Source: Prolixibacteraceae bacterium
Lineage (GTDB): Bacteria; Bacteroidota; Bacteroidia; Bacteroidales; Prolixibacteraceae
Reading direction: 5' to 3'
Assembly (NCBI GenBank): GCA_025355875.1
Contig: JANXYV010000186.1
Location: 32,301-96,300, forward strand
DNA length: 64,000 bases
Of this stretch, positions 42,767-52,567 are shown piece after piece. Made by a program: the position numbers and the translations under genes. The notes under the pieces were generated by a model that worked only from the letters and a program-made list of their open reading frames with translations, made no database searches and had not been told where the DNA came from. The number at the start of each line of letters is the position of its first letter. Within the stretch, counting starts at the first letter, position 1.

Positions 42767-43651
42767 TTACCAGCTTTTGATAATTCGTTTCAGTCTGTTT
42801 TTCAATAGAGTAACGAATCCAATTTTGGGTGTGCCCAATATTCCTTCAAACTTTTTCCCTCTATTCAAATAATGCGTGGTAAATGAATTGGAAGTGATGC
42901 CCCATTTCATTAAAAACAGGTCGCTTCCTTTATTCTTCCTGGTTCGGCGAGTTGTTTTTGATCCAAAATGGTACACCCGACTTTTTCCGATACCTCTAAA
43001 ATACCGGACACCTGCCTGCCAGAGTTTCATCGACAGATCCGGATCGGAATACATGCCCGGTGAAAACTCGATACTCATTCCTCCGACCAAATCCCAAAGT
43101 TCGGTCGGGATCAGGTTGGGTGGCCAGGTGCTTCCCGACCAGTCATCTTTTTGTAAATGCGTGAATTCCTGAAGTAATTTTTCTTCGTTGAAGGATTGAA
43201 TATCCTTGCCAAAATCGCTCACCAAAACACATGGATTGCCCGAATCGGTTGGTTCGATCATGGTTGCCGAAAGCATGAAAAGCTTGTGCCCAATTTCTGA
43301 AATAACTTCGTCGAACGCTTTGTCCCAATCAGGCAACACATACATATCGTCGTTGATATAGACCATATAGGTGGTTTTTACCAGCGAACGGCAACTGTTT
43401 AAACCATAACAAATTCCCAGGTTTGAAGAGCTAAAAACATAATCCAGATCCGGCTGAGTTTTTACCCAGGATTCGGTGCCATCGGCGCCTTCGTTTATTA
43501 CCACAATGATCTGATGCCTGAAATGCGAGTTTTTCCGGATGCTTTTGATGCAAAGCTTCAAATAATCCAAATTGTTCCAGCTGGGAATCAGGAGCGAATA
43601 TTTTAATTCATCCGTTTGGACGCCTTGCACTTTTCTTATTTGATTGAGCAT
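42767..43651 (-). CDS. Glycosyltransferase family 2
   Basis: 294 residues, GT-A fold. LIPSWNNLDYLKLCIKSIRKN at the nucleotide-binding start, VVINEGADGT, YINDDMYVLPDWDKAF with the metal-binding DD pair, and SPGMYSDPDLSMKLWQAG farther on. It transfers a sugar from an activated donor, probably to LPS or another surface glycan, judged by the O-antigen ligase two genes upstream. After its TAA stop the same frame stays open for 51 further codons (see findings). Confidence 0.88.
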   Translation of the reverse strand: MLNQIRKVQGVQTDELKYSLLIPSWNNLDYLKLCIKSIRKNSHFRHQIIVVINEGADGTESWVKTQPDLDYVFSSSNLGICYGLNSCRSLVKTTYMVYINDDMYVLPDWDKAFDEVISEIGHKLFMLSATMIEPTDSGNPCVLVSDFGKDIQSFNEEKLLQEFTHLQKDDWSGSTWPPNLIPTELWDLVGGMSIEFSPGMYSDPDLSMKLWQAGVRYFRGIGKSRVYHFGSKTTRRTRKNKGSDLFLMKWGITSNSFTTHYLNRGKKFEGILGTPKIGFVTLLKNRLKRIIKSW

Positions 43652-43663
43652 AGTGGAACTGGT

Positions 43664-44461
43664 TTAAATTCGCTTCTTTTTTGCATGAGTTTCATTCCGG
43701 AATTGGGTTTCAGACTGCTGTAATTCCATCATCTTCACATATTTCAGAAAGTTTTCATGGCTTACAATTGCACAAACCACAAAACCATAATAGCCGTCTA
43801 AAAAACCCAGCTGGAGAAAATAATGCCTGAAAAACCTCCACAAAGGGAAAAACACCACTTTCAACAGGTTTGATTTTCGTCCTCTCAGAATGGCGCTTGA
43901 TGCTCCGATACTGGAGAATTTGTTGGCCTGAGCCAGATGTTCCTGAATGGAATAATAGGAATAATGCAGAAGATCGCCTTTTAAAAATTCGATTTTTGAA
44001 CCGGATTCAAGCTCCAACCGGTCATGAGGATTTTCTCCTCCCCACTTTCCTTTTCTCCGGTCCCATAACCTGAGTTTTCGGTCAGGATACCAGCCGGAAT
44101 GATGGATCCAGTGTCCACAATAGTTGTTCAGGCGATTAAACGCATATCCGTCGGCTGAAAAGTTTTCTTTCACTTTCTGCAATTCTTCCAAAAGTTCTTT
44201 GGAGACTGCTTCGTCGGCATCCAACGATAAAATCTGATCATAACTTGCAATGGTGGCTGCATAGTTTTTTTGCTGAATGTGTCCTTCAAAGGCATGTGTT
44301 TCGAACCGGACTTGAAAACCTTTGCAAATCTCGTTCGTTTTATCGGTTGAAAAGGAGTCAACAACAAGAATTTCATCAGCAATAGAAATCACAGATTCGA
44401 TGCAACGGGCAATGTTTATTTCCTCGTTAAAAGTGACAATTACTACTGATAGTTTGATCAT
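43664..44461 (-). CDS. Glycosyltransferase family 2, WaaE/KdtX-like
   Basis: 265 residues. LSVVIVTFNEEINIARCIESV, ILVVDSFSTDKTNEIC, ILSLDADEAVSKEL (DxD metal site), then NYCGHWIHHSGWYPDRKLRLWDR, which is typical of the WaaE/KdtX LPS inner-core glucosyltransferase group. A membrane-associated C-terminal stretch (VVFFPLWRFFRHYF) follows. Overlaps the O-antigen ligase stop by 4 nt (ATGA), so translationally coupled. Confidence 0.88.
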   Translation of the reverse strand: MIKLSVVIVTFNEEINIARCIESVISIADEILVVDSFSTDKTNEICKGFQVRFETHAFEGHIQQKNYAATIASYDQILSLDADEAVSKELLEELQKVKENFSADGYAFNRLNNYCGHWIHHSGWYPDRKLRLWDRRKGKWGGENPHDRLELESGSKIEFLKGDLLHYSYYSIQEHLAQANKFSSIGASSAILRGRKSNLLKVVFFPLWRFFRHYFLQLGFLDGYYGFVVCAIVSHENFLKYVKMMELQQSETQFRNETHAKKKRI

Positions 44462-46056
44462 TGTTTGTTTTTTGATGAGAATATTAAAAGTGAATAAAAG
44501 AATATGTAAAACGAAACTCCGGCCTGTGTCTCAAGCGTGTCTTCGTTCAACATACTTAAAAACACAATAAAAAGAAATGACGCCAATAAATAATTTGTTC
44601 TATTTCCGGCCATCCATGCCGGACCAAACAAGCTGAATAATGCCAATAGGAAACCAAATATTCCAAAGGCTGCAAAAAAAGTCAGGTATTGATTATGAGC
44701 TCTCAGCCGATTTTCTTTGATGAGCTGTGAATGAAGAACTGAATAGGCATCGTCATACGACTCGCGTAAATCACCGGTTCCCACTCCAAACCAGAGATTC
44801 TCAGAAACAATATGAATCGCAGCTTTGGAAAATTCCATTCGTTGAGCGACTGATTTATTGTTTGCGTCGCCGTTTTTGAAGTACCGGTCGAGTTCCCAGA
44901 TCAATTCGTAGACCCGGATATACGGAATAAAATTGCTTCGGTAAACGCAGCTGGCATAGCCATTTTCAATCATTTTGATATCCTCAGGACCCAGTTTGAG
45001 TAACCCATCTTCATCTTTTGGCAATCCTTTTGAAGCCAGGTAGCGAATCATGGTGGTTGTGACCGGATACCCATTGGCATCTCTTCCATCATAAGGAATT
45101 TGGCTTAATTTTGGCCAGGTTTGGCTCAGTTCCTGATCACAAATGAGCACTCCAACGTAATATCCATTTTCTTTTTCCCTTGAAATCGTATCGTTTAAAT
45201 AGACATTTCCACGCGGAGTGCGTGTTGGTAAATCAGAAAAATGGGGGTTCTTTTTGAAGTAGAAATCGTGGGTTACCTTCCCAATAAGCCCACTTACGCC
45301 CACGAATAAAATCAAAAGTAGTCCCCAGCCAATCAGACGTAAATCCTTGTTGATTATCAGTTTATAGTAAAAAATGAAAAGAAAGTAAACCAAAAAAAAC
45401 AGGACCACCCAACTGGTAATGGATTGAAGAACCAGTAGGAAACAAAGAAACCAAATGAATGCCAGAACAAGACAAAATGCTTTTTTTCTATCCCGCATGC
45501 GAAAAGCCGAAGCAATATAATAACCCAGGAGTACCAAAGAAAAGACAACCATCAGGCCAAAGCGGATGTGCGAAATAAAGATGGATGTATCGCGCACATT
45601 CTGATGCGGATAAGGATAGATACCGGTAATTATAGATAATGTCACCACGCTGCCACTGAATACTCCCAAAATAAAGGAAGCTAAAACCAGGTTCATTTCT
45701 TTTTTGGAAAGAGGAGCAGAGGTGCCCAGTAGGAGTGGAAAAACCAGCAAAGGGAGTTTGATTTTTATATCATGAAGGGCATAACTCAAATCGCTTGTGT
45801 TCAGGAGCCAGACGATATGAAGCATGGGCAGGATCAGAAATATCCAAATAGCCTTGTTTTCTTTAAACAGACGGAATTTGGCTTTAAAATCACCTTCAAT
45901 CAGCCAGCTGAATAACAAAAGGAATTGGGAAACACTCACCAGAAATGGCGACAAGGGCAGGCCAATTGCAAGCAGAATCAAAGAAAATATGAAAAGCAAC
46001 CTGCCAAAGTTTTGGTTCCTTATGGATGCTATAGAGTAGTTGGAAAGCAATTTCAT
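44458..46056 (-). CDS. O-antigen ligase / Wzy-type polymerase
   Basis: 532 residues from ATG 46056; an upstream TTG extension is less likely. About 11 transmembrane helices with a large loop between about 240 and 420. The Wzy_C block is recognisable: ENLWFGVGTGDLRESYDDAY and RAHNQYLTFFAAFGIFG. It ligates O-antigen to lipid A-core or polymerises repeat units in the inner membrane. Overlaps the downstream glycosyltransferase by 4 nt. The dnaG gene lies 103 bp upstream on the same strand. Confidence 0.88.
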   Translation of the reverse strand: MKLLSNYSIASIRNQNFGRLLFIFSLILLAIGLPLSPFLVSVSQFLLLFSWLIEGDFKAKFRLFKENKAIWIFLILPMLHIVWLLNTSDLSYALHDIKIKLPLLVFPLLLGTSAPLSKKEMNLVLASFILGVFSGSVVTLSIITGIYPYPHQNVRDTSIFISHIRFGLMVVFSLVLLGYYIASAFRMRDRKKAFCLVLAFIWFLCFLLVLQSITSWVVLFFLVYFLFIFYYKLIINKDLRLIGWGLLLILFVGVSGLIGKVTHDFYFKKNPHFSDLPTRTPRGNVYLNDTISREKENGYYVGVLICDQELSQTWPKLSQIPYDGRDANGYPVTTTMIRYLASKGLPKDEDGLLKLGPEDIKMIENGYASCVYRSNFIPYIRVYELIWELDRYFKNGDANNKSVAQRMEFSKAAIHIVSENLWFGVGTGDLRESYDDAYSVLHSQLIKENRLRAHNQYLTFFAAFGIFGFLLALFSLFGPAWMAGNRTNYLLASFLFIVFLSMLNEDTLETQAGVSFYIFFYSLLIFSSKNKQ

Positions 46057-46159
46057 CGACTTAATTAATAAAAACAGGATTCGGCGTTTGCGAATATTCC
46101 TCAAAAAACCATATTTTGTTTCGTATCTCCAAATTTTGTCAACTTATTCGTTGAAAGTT

Positions 46160-48112
46160 TCAACTGACAGTCCGGAATCCCAATCCTTCGCCAGAAAGAT
46201 CTTTTACTACCTGTTTCAGGTTCATATACTGGTTCATGTATTCTATCAGTTTTTCGGGGTCATTGGTGGTATTGGCTTCATTGATTTGGTGCTCAAGCTT
46301 TTTGAGCAACGATTTCACGTTTTTCAGTTTGTATTCCTGAACCAGTTTCGGAACCAGAAAGGGCAGCAGTTCGGTCTCCGTCTCGATGAATGCTCCGGCC
46401 CGGCTCCAGCGTTTGCTTTCTGTGTATTTCTCCGATAAAAGATTGCTGGCGTATTGGCTGATTTCGGAATCCGGATGTTGGGTGAAATATCTGACAGGAT
46501 CGAATTCCTTATTGTCAATATTCTCTTCCATGGTCTCCAGCATTGTTCTGAAGCAGTGATTTACTGAAATAAGTCCGTCGTTTTGCAAATCTGAAAGTAC
46601 ATAATAGCCAACGGAATACGGGCGAACCTGATGAGTTTCTTCGTCCTCAAAACGAAATGACTCTTCATGGAAATGCTTCAGAAGAATTCGCATGATTTCA
46701 CGTTCTTCAGTTTCAAATGGATTTGTAATTTTCTTCTCAGACACTGGTGCTGCAGGTTTCGAAGCCTGGATCTGAATTTCCTGAAGTTCTTTCCGCGTAT
46801 GGTCTTCCGATTGTTTGTTCTGAATTTTCCGGATCTCGGAGTACAAAACGGCTTCCTGAACATCCATCAAACGGCTGCATTCCTTGATGTAGATGGTTCG
46901 CGTGATGGTATCCGGAATAACGGAAATGGAGCGCACAATCTCGTTAATCAACCTTGCTTTCGAAACCGGGTCGTTCTCGACGGTTCCCATCAGCAACTGG
47001 GTTTTGAACTTGATAAAATCGGTTTCGTTGATTTTGATATATTCGGTCAGTTCACCGGCGCTCATCGAGCGGGCAAACGAATCGGGGTCTTCGCCGCGGG
47101 GCAAAGGCAAAACCTTGACGTTGATGCCTTCTTCCAGAACCATATCAATTCCGCGTAGCGAAGCTTTGATACCGGCATCGTCACCGTCGTAGACGATGGT
47201 AATGTTGGGAGAAAACCTCCGGATCAGCCGGATTTGGTCGAGGGTGAGCGAGGTTCCGGATGATGCAACTACATTTTCGATCCCGGCCTGATGAAACGAC
47301 AACACATCGGTATAGCCTTCTACCAGAAAGCATTTGTCGAGCTTGGTAATGTCGCGTTTGGCCTGGAAAATTCCGTATAACGTTTTTCCTTTGTGGTAAA
47401 TCTCCGATTCAGGCGAATTCAGATATTTGGCAACTTTTTTATCGTTCGTCAAAGTTCTTCCACCGAAAGCAATCACCCGCCCGGCTACGTTGTGAACCGG
47501 GAAAATTACCCTTCCGCCAAAGCGGTCACGGATCCAGTCATCGCGTTTGATGGTCAGACCTGTTTTTTCAAGAAAGTCCATTTTAAAACCTTCTTTGGTG
47601 GCAGCCTGCGTGAAAATGTCTTTCCCGTCGGGACAAAATCCGAGTTCGAATTTGGTAATGATATCGTCGCGGATACCCCGTTCGCGTAGGTAACTCAACC
47701 CGATAGTGCGGCCTTCGTTTTCTTTCAGCAAATACCGGCTGAAATATTTTTGCGCGAAGGCCGAAACGATCATCATGCTTTCGCGTTCGTCTTTCAGCGC
47801 CTTTTCTTCCTGCGATTCTTCCTTTTCTTCAATTTCAATGTGAAATTTCTTAGCCAGCCAGCGCAGCGCATCCGGATAACTGAGTTGTTCCAGTTCCATC
47901 ACAAAGTTCACCGAGTTGCCACCCTTCCCGCAGCCAAAACATTTAAAAATTCCCTTGGCTGGAGAAACGGTGAAGGAAGGCGTTTTTTCGTTATGGAAAG
48001 GGCACAGTCCAAGCTGGTTGACACCCCGTTTTTTGAGAGTGACAAACTCAGAAACAACATCCGAAATGTTTGCTGCATCCAATATCCGCTCGATGGTAGA
48101 CGAATCGATCAT
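46160..48112 (-). CDS. dnaG: DNA primase
   Basis: 650 residues. Zinc-binding domain CPFHNEKTPSFTVSPAKG...CFGCGKGG, RNA polymerase domain, TOPRIM block VEGYTDVLSFHQAGIENVVASSGTSL and VYDGDDAGIKASLRG, then a C-terminal DnaB-binding region of lower conservation. Start MIDSSTIERILDAANISDVV matches the usual N-terminus. The -7 box lies only 5 nt upstream, so the mRNA may be leaderless. Confidence 0.97.
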   Translation of the reverse strand: MIDSSTIERILDAANISDVVSEFVTLKKRGVNQLGLCPFHNEKTPSFTVSPAKGIFKCFGCGKGGNSVNFVMELEQLSYPDALRWLAKKFHIEIEEKEESQEEKALKDERESMMIVSAFAQKYFSRYLLKENEGRTIGLSYLRERGIRDDIITKFELGFCPDGKDIFTQAATKEGFKMDFLEKTGLTIKRDDWIRDRFGGRVIFPVHNVAGRVIAFGGRTLTNDKKVAKYLNSPESEIYHKGKTLYGIFQAKRDITKLDKCFLVEGYTDVLSFHQAGIENVVASSGTSLTLDQIRLIRRFSPNITIVYDGDDAGIKASLRGIDMVLEEGINVKVLPLPRGEDPDSFARSMSAGELTEYIKINETDFIKFKTQLLMGTVENDPVSKARLINEIVRSISVIPDTITRTIYIKECSRLMDVQEAVLYSEIRKIQNKQSEDHTRKELQEIQIQASKPAAPVSEKKITNPFETEEREIMRILLKHFHEESFRFEDEETHQVRPYSVGYYVLSDLQNDGLISVNHCFRTMLETMEENIDNKEFDPVRYFTQHPDSEISQYASNLLSEKYTESKRWSRAGAFIETETELLPFLVPKLVQEYKLKNVKSLLKKLEHQINEANTTNDPEKLIEYMNQYMNLKQVVKDLSGEGLGFRTVS

Positions 48113-48117
48113 AGCTG

Positions 48118-48125
48118 CAAATGTA
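48118..48125 (-). promoter_or_regulatory. dnaG -7 box, 5 nt from the start codon
   Basis: TACATTTG on the minus strand, separated from the dnaG ATG by CAGCT. With the usual spacing, transcription would start at or next to the A of ATG. Confidence 0.5.
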
Positions 48126-48265
48126 AAAATTTAAACGGTGAAAGTCGTAGGTTGCAGCGAACGTCCTTTTGAAAAGCTAAAAATACAGAAAACCTGTTTT
48201 GTACCATTTGTTACATCCGGAAACCCGCTAACTTTCTACATTCGCACTCTCTATTAACGAATTCA

Positions 48266-49792
48266 ATGACCAAAAGCAAAATCCTCGGAAAATTCCGAAT
48301 GTTCCACAAATGGCCGGGAATCGCGATCACCTTGTTTGTTGCGATGTTTTCCCTTTCCGGAATTTTGATGAACCACCGGGCCGCAATCTCATCGGTCGAC
48401 CTCAAGCGCTCGATGCTGCCAGCCGGTTACAGCTATCAGACCTGGAACAAAGGAGCTGTAAAATCAGTTTGTCTGGTCAGTCCGGATTCTGTGCTGGTTT
48501 ATGGCAATATAGGCGTCTGGCTCAGCGCCGATCATCTTAAAACCTTTCTGGATTGGAATGCCGGATTTCCTTCCGGAATTGATAACCGGAAAGTATCCAA
48601 AATTGTGAAAACGCCGGATGGAAAGCTTTTCGCAGGTACCTACTTTGGTTTGTTTCAATTTGTTCCGGCAGCAGGAAAATGGATGAAACTGCCGCTTCCT
48701 GTTTCCGAAGAACGAATCACCGATCTCATCCTGAAACAAAACGAATTGCTGGTTCAGACCCGCTCATTTTTGTTAAAATCACAGGATGGGAAATCGTTCC
48801 AGGTTATTAATCTGCATCCTCCTGAAGGTTACAATGGCAAAGCAAGCCTTTTCAAAACCCTGTGGCTGGTGCATAGCGGCGAAATATGGGGTCCGGTTGG
48901 AAAATTGATTGTTGATTTGTTTGGCCTGGCGATTCTCATCATTTCACTTTCAGGTTTGATGCATTTCATTTTTCCAAAATGGCTGAAAGGCAGAAGAGAA
49001 AAACTGAAAAACAATGTGAAAATCATATCTGTCAGGAACTTCAACCTGCGCTGGCACAACCGTCTGGGCTGGATTTTTATCCCATTTCTGATGTTGGTTA
49101 CCATTACCGGGATGTTCCTCCGTCCGCCTTTTTTAATTGCCATAGTCAATTCGGTGGTTTCGCCGATTCCCGGAACGGCGCTCAGCTCGCCGAATCCCTG
49201 GTACGACAAGCTTCGCCGTGTTTTGTACGACGAAAAGCAGGACATCTTTGTATTCTCAACCTATGATGGGATTTTCTTTTCGGATGGGAAATTTCAGGAG
49301 CCGATGCGTCGCATGATGAACGAACCGCCGGTCAGCGTGATGGGTTGCAATGTTTTAGAGCAACATGGTGCAGGGACTTACCTCATTGGATCATTCAATG
49401 GTCTGTTTCTCTGGAATCCATTTACCGGGCAAGTGCTCGATTATCTCTCAGGAAGTCCTTTCCATGCAGCCAAAACGGCCGGATCACCTGTTTCGAAAGA
49501 CATGATTGACGGATGGTTTTCCGACTCTTCGGGAGATGAATTTTACTTCGACTATAACCATGGTGTTTTACCCATCCGAAATAATTCTGATTTTGGAGAA
49601 ATGAGTCCCGAAATCATCAGGGAAAGCCCGATTTCTCTTTGGAATCTGGCTCTCGAAGTACACACCGGGCGCATCTTCGAGCCATTGCTGGGAATGTTTT
49701 ACATCCTCTATGTACCGCTGGCCGGAATCTGCATTCTTACTGTTCTATTCAGCGGATTCCTGATCTGGTGGATCGGATACAAGAAAAAATAG
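48266..49792 (+). CDS. PepSY-associated membrane protein
   Basis: 508 residues. N-terminal MTKSKILGKFRMFHKWPGIAI helix starting a PepSY-TM type architecture: TM1 about 20-36, a large periplasmic domain, then paired helices near 210-235 and 265-290 (GWIFIPFLMLVTITGMFL) and a C-terminal helix (YVPLAGICILTVLFSGFLIWW). Related proteins act in iron-siderophore reduction or as cytochrome-like reductases. The histidines WHNRLG and HKWPG would fit heme ligation, but none is proved. Stands alone; no TonB receptor adjacent. Confidence 0.78.
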   Translation: MTKSKILGKFRMFHKWPGIAITLFVAMFSLSGILMNHRAAISSVDLKRSMLPAGYSYQTWNKGAVKSVCLVSPDSVLVYGNIGVWLSADHLKTFLDWNAGFPSGIDNRKVSKIVKTPDGKLFAGTYFGLFQFVPAAGKWMKLPLPVSEERITDLILKQNELLVQTRSFLLKSQDGKSFQVINLHPPEGYNGKASLFKTLWLVHSGEIWGPVGKLIVDLFGLAILIISLSGLMHFIFPKWLKGRREKLKNNVKIISVRNFNLRWHNRLGWIFIPFLMLVTITGMFLRPPFLIAIVNSVVSPIPGTALSSPNPWYDKLRRVLYDEKQDIFVFSTYDGIFFSDGKFQEPMRRMMNEPPVSVMGCNVLEQHGAGTYLIGSFNGLFLWNPFTGQVLDYLSGSPFHAAKTAGSPVSKDMIDGWFSDSSGDEFYFDYNHGVLPIRNNSDFGEMSPEIIRESPISLWNLALEVHTGRIFEPLLGMFYILYVPLAGICILTVLFSGFLIWWIGYKKK

Positions 49793-49856
49793 TTCAAAAA
49801 AAATTCGTAACTTTCATCACATGAACTGAATCTGAATGGATCTTTAAACGTTTGAG

Positions 49857-50546
49857 ATGAAAGCGCCACTCCTCATTTATCTTGCAGAACTTCTTTTTCC
49901 ACGGCTTTGTGTAGTTTGCGGCGACAAGCTGATTGAACAGGAAAACTGGATTTGCCTGCATTGCCTTCACCACATTCCCCGAACAAACTTTCATCTGGAT
50001 CCCGATAATCCGGTTTCGCGTCTGTTCTACGGACGGGTTCAGATCGAATTTGCCACTTCGTTTTTCTATTTTCACAAAGGCAGCCAGTATCAGACCTTAC
50101 TCCATAACCTGAAATACAAGGGAATGAAGGAACTTGGTGCAGAAATAGGTCAACATTTTGGAATTGAATTGCTGCAATCCCCCGGTTTTTCTTCAATTGA
50201 TCTGATAGTTCCGGTTCCGCTACATCCCCAAAAGGAGAAGAAACGAGGATATAACCAAAGCTGGTGGATTGCTTCAGGAATGGCAGCTCAGATGAAGAAA
50301 GAGCTGGCGGCAGACAACCTGAAACGGATCACTGCCACCGAAACCCAAACCCGGAAGAACCGGTTCGAACGATGGAAAAATGTGGAAGGTATTTTCAGTC
50401 TAACTTACCCTGAAGCCTTTTCCGGAAAACATATCTTGCTGATCGACGATGTAGTCACTACCGGAGCAACCCTGGAAGCCTGTGCTCAGGCTATTATTTC
50501 AGGCTCTGACGCCAAAGTGAGTATTGCCACACTGGCAACTGCCTGA
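49857..50546 (+). CDS. comF: ComF-family phosphoribosyltransferase-like protein
   Basis: 229 residues. N-terminal zinc-ribbon-like CVVCGDKLIEQENWICLHCLHHI (four Cys) and a C-terminal PRPP-binding motif HILLIDDVVTTGATLEAC. Between them lie VPLHPQKEKKRGYNQS and TETQTRKNRFERWKN, both typical of ComF. Known to be needed for natural transformation in some bacteria; role here not shown. It ends one base before the convergent AGE-family gene. Confidence 0.9.
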   Translation: MKAPLLIYLAELLFPRLCVVCGDKLIEQENWICLHCLHHIPRTNFHLDPDNPVSRLFYGRVQIEFATSFFYFHKGSQYQTLLHNLKYKGMKELGAEIGQHFGIELLQSPGFSSIDLIVPVPLHPQKEKKRGYNQSWWIASGMAAQMKKELAADNLKRITATETQTRKNRFERWKNVEGIFSLTYPEAFSGKHILLIDDVVTTGATLEACAQAIISGSDAKVSIATLATA

Positions 50547-50547
50547 T

Positions 50548-51918
50548 TTATTCTTTTGTGCTTCCCGATTGAATTTTGAGTCTTTTCAAGCAATTCATCA
50601 ACGAACGGGAAGTGTGGTAATTTCCTTTCCAGATTTGAGCTTTCATGGCCAGTTTTGCATCCGGAGCCTTGTCAATTCCTTCCACGTACCAATCGCCGTT
50701 TTTATGATCGATCAGGTAGGTATCGATGTATTCCCATTGTTTCCTGAACAGAGATTTATAGTTGTGCGGATCGTTAGGAAAAAGCTCCGACATGATCAGC
50801 AGCGAATTCAAACCTTCGGCCTGTGCCCACCAGTTTTTGGTGTCTTCGATGATGCTGACTTTGTCCTGGTTTTTGAAGTAATATCCGGCATCATAAAACC
50901 CGCCAACTTCTTTGTCCCAACCGTTTTCGACGGAATGATCGACCATCTTCTTCGCTTTTCGCAAGGTCAGTGTATCGTTTTTCAAGCCGGCAATTTCTGA
51001 AGCTTCGAGCATCAGGTAAGCCGTTTCGACATCATGACCAAACGAGACATGATCGAGTTGCCAATGTTTTTTGCGGACCTCTTCCGACGAATCGCGGTAC
51101 GAAACCGGCGACCAGTCCTGATTTTCGAACAATTGCAGGAAACCTTTGGGAGTGGTGATCCGGTCGCGGACCAACCCCAGCATCGTAAGTAATCGTTCTT
51201 TGACCAGCGGATCGGGCCAGACACGATACAATTCGGTCAATGCTTCGAGCAAATGAATGGAACTGTTTTGGTCTTTTGGTGGAGTGCCCTGAAATCCATT
51301 CTTCAGCGGTGTTCCATCGGCTTCCAAAAACTGAAAATAACCGCCAAACTGTGGATCATAACTGTGTTTCTCGAGCCAGAAAAATGCCTTTTTGGCCAGA
51401 CTGAGTGCCGCTGTATCGCCCGAAACACGCGAGAAGGCAGACAATCCGTAAATTGCGAAAGCATTTCCATAGGCATCTTTCATAATCCGGTCAGATTTGG
51501 GTGAATGCAGCACATTTCCTTCCCGATCGACCAAAGTGAAAAATCCTCCCAATTTTGGATCCCACATTTTATCTTTCAGGAATTGAACCCCATGCCGGGC
51601 AATCTTCAGGTATTGTAATTTTTTCTCCGGATAAAATTCTGCAACCGTTGAACAGGTCCAGACATGGCGCGCCTGCGTGACAATCATCTTGTTTTGTGGT
51701 CTTTTCATTTTCCATTGATAGTCAAAATCGCTCAGGAAACCTCCGGAAATACTGTCAATCGTTCGGGGGTACCAAACGTCGAGAAGGTTGTGATCCAGTG
51801 CTGTAGACAGATTCAGGATCATTTTCTGATCATCAGTTTCAGTTTTTTTCTCCTTAACCGAACAGAATGAGATGGTGAGAGAAAGTAATGACAACAACGA
51901 AATGAGTTTGATTTTCAT
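50548..51918 (-). CDS. N-acylglucosamine 2-epimerase-family lipoprotein
   Basis: 456 residues. Signal with lipobox-like LTISFC, so exported and probably lipidated, unlike most AGE enzymes. The (alpha/alpha)6 barrel has the family residues in VTQARHVWTCSTVAEF, GGFFTLVDREGN, YGNAFAIYGLSAF and SFGHDVETAYLMLEA with catalytic-type histidines. Candidate for cellobiose 2-epimerase, mannose isomerase or similar aldose work in the periplasm. Last gene of a five-gene same-strand run (two metallophosphoesterases, sirtuin, OMP). Confidence 0.82.
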   Translation of the reverse strand: MKIKLISLLSLLSLTISFCSVKEKKTETDDQKMILNLSTALDHNLLDVWYPRTIDSISGGFLSDFDYQWKMKRPQNKMIVTQARHVWTCSTVAEFYPEKKLQYLKIARHGVQFLKDKMWDPKLGGFFTLVDREGNVLHSPKSDRIMKDAYGNAFAIYGLSAFSRVSGDTAALSLAKKAFFWLEKHSYDPQFGGYFQFLEADGTPLKNGFQGTPPKDQNSSIHLLEALTELYRVWPDPLVKERLLTMLGLVRDRITTPKGFLQLFENQDWSPVSYRDSSEEVRKKHWQLDHVSFGHDVETAYLMLEASEIAGLKNDTLTLRKAKKMVDHSVENGWDKEVGGFYDAGYYFKNQDKVSIIEDTKNWWAQAEGLNSLLIMSELFPNDPHNYKSLFRKQWEYIDTYLIDHKNGDWYVEGIDKAPDAKLAMKAQIWKGNYHTSRSLMNCLKRLKIQSGSTKE

Positions 51919-51949
51919 ATTTTTTGTTTTAGGTTTCCGGAATTATCAG

Positions 51950-52567
51950 TTAGAAATCGAGCCGGTAAAGTACTGTGGTGTTCAGAACATTGTTGAACTG
52001 GTTGTCGCGCCAGTAATAAAGCTGCATGCCGTCGGTTATTTGACGGATAGGCAATATGGAATAAGCTCCACGCATATCGATAAACAAACGCTTGCTCACC
52101 TGAAACCTGAATCCAACCATAGCTTCCAGGTCGAAAGCGTTAAACGGATGCTGGTCTTCGGGTGGAAATTTTCCGTAGTCATTATATTCAGCGCCACTGA
52201 TCAGATATCCGGGTGAAACTCCGACCAGGAAAGAAACTTTTTCTCCGGTACGAATTCCCAGATAAACAGGCATTTCGGCGTAGTTGAGGCGCATGACGTA
52301 TTTGATCTGTCCATAAGCTGCTGTAGAATCGATATTCCTGCTGCCTTTCTGTGCGAATTTTAATTCCATTGACACAAATACATTTCGGGAAATGTCGGTC
52401 TGTGCAAATCCGCCCAGCACAAGTCCTGCCTTATGATATCCTTTGTATGAATCGCCATCCACCTGCGAACCATTCAATCCGCCCAACAGCCCGCCTTCGA
52501 AACGCTGAGAAAACGAGCTCATGCAAGTAATTGCCAGCAAAAAAATGATCAGTAAAAATTGTCTCAT
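51950..52567 (-). CDS. Outer-membrane beta-barrel protein (PorT-like)
   Basis: 205 residues, signal peptide (LLIIFLLAITCMSSFSQ), then strands of an 8-stranded barrel: GGLLGGLNGSQVDGDSYKGYHK, LVLGGFAQTDIS, FVSMELKFAQKGS, VSFLVGVSPGYLIS. These are features of the PorT/outer-membrane beta-barrel domain 2 family. No enzyme motif. Its ATG overlaps the sirtuin stop by 3-4 nt, so it is coupled to it. Confidence 0.8.
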   Translation of the reverse strand: MRQFLLIIFLLAITCMSSFSQRFEGGLLGGLNGSQVDGDSYKGYHKAGLVLGGFAQTDISRNVFVSMELKFAQKGSRNIDSTAAYGQIKYVMRLNYAEMPVYLGIRTGEKVSFLVGVSPGYLISGAEYNDYGKFPPEDQHPFNAFDLEAMVGFRFQVSKRLFIDMRGAYSILPIRQITDGMQLYYWRDNQFNNVLNTTVLYRLDF

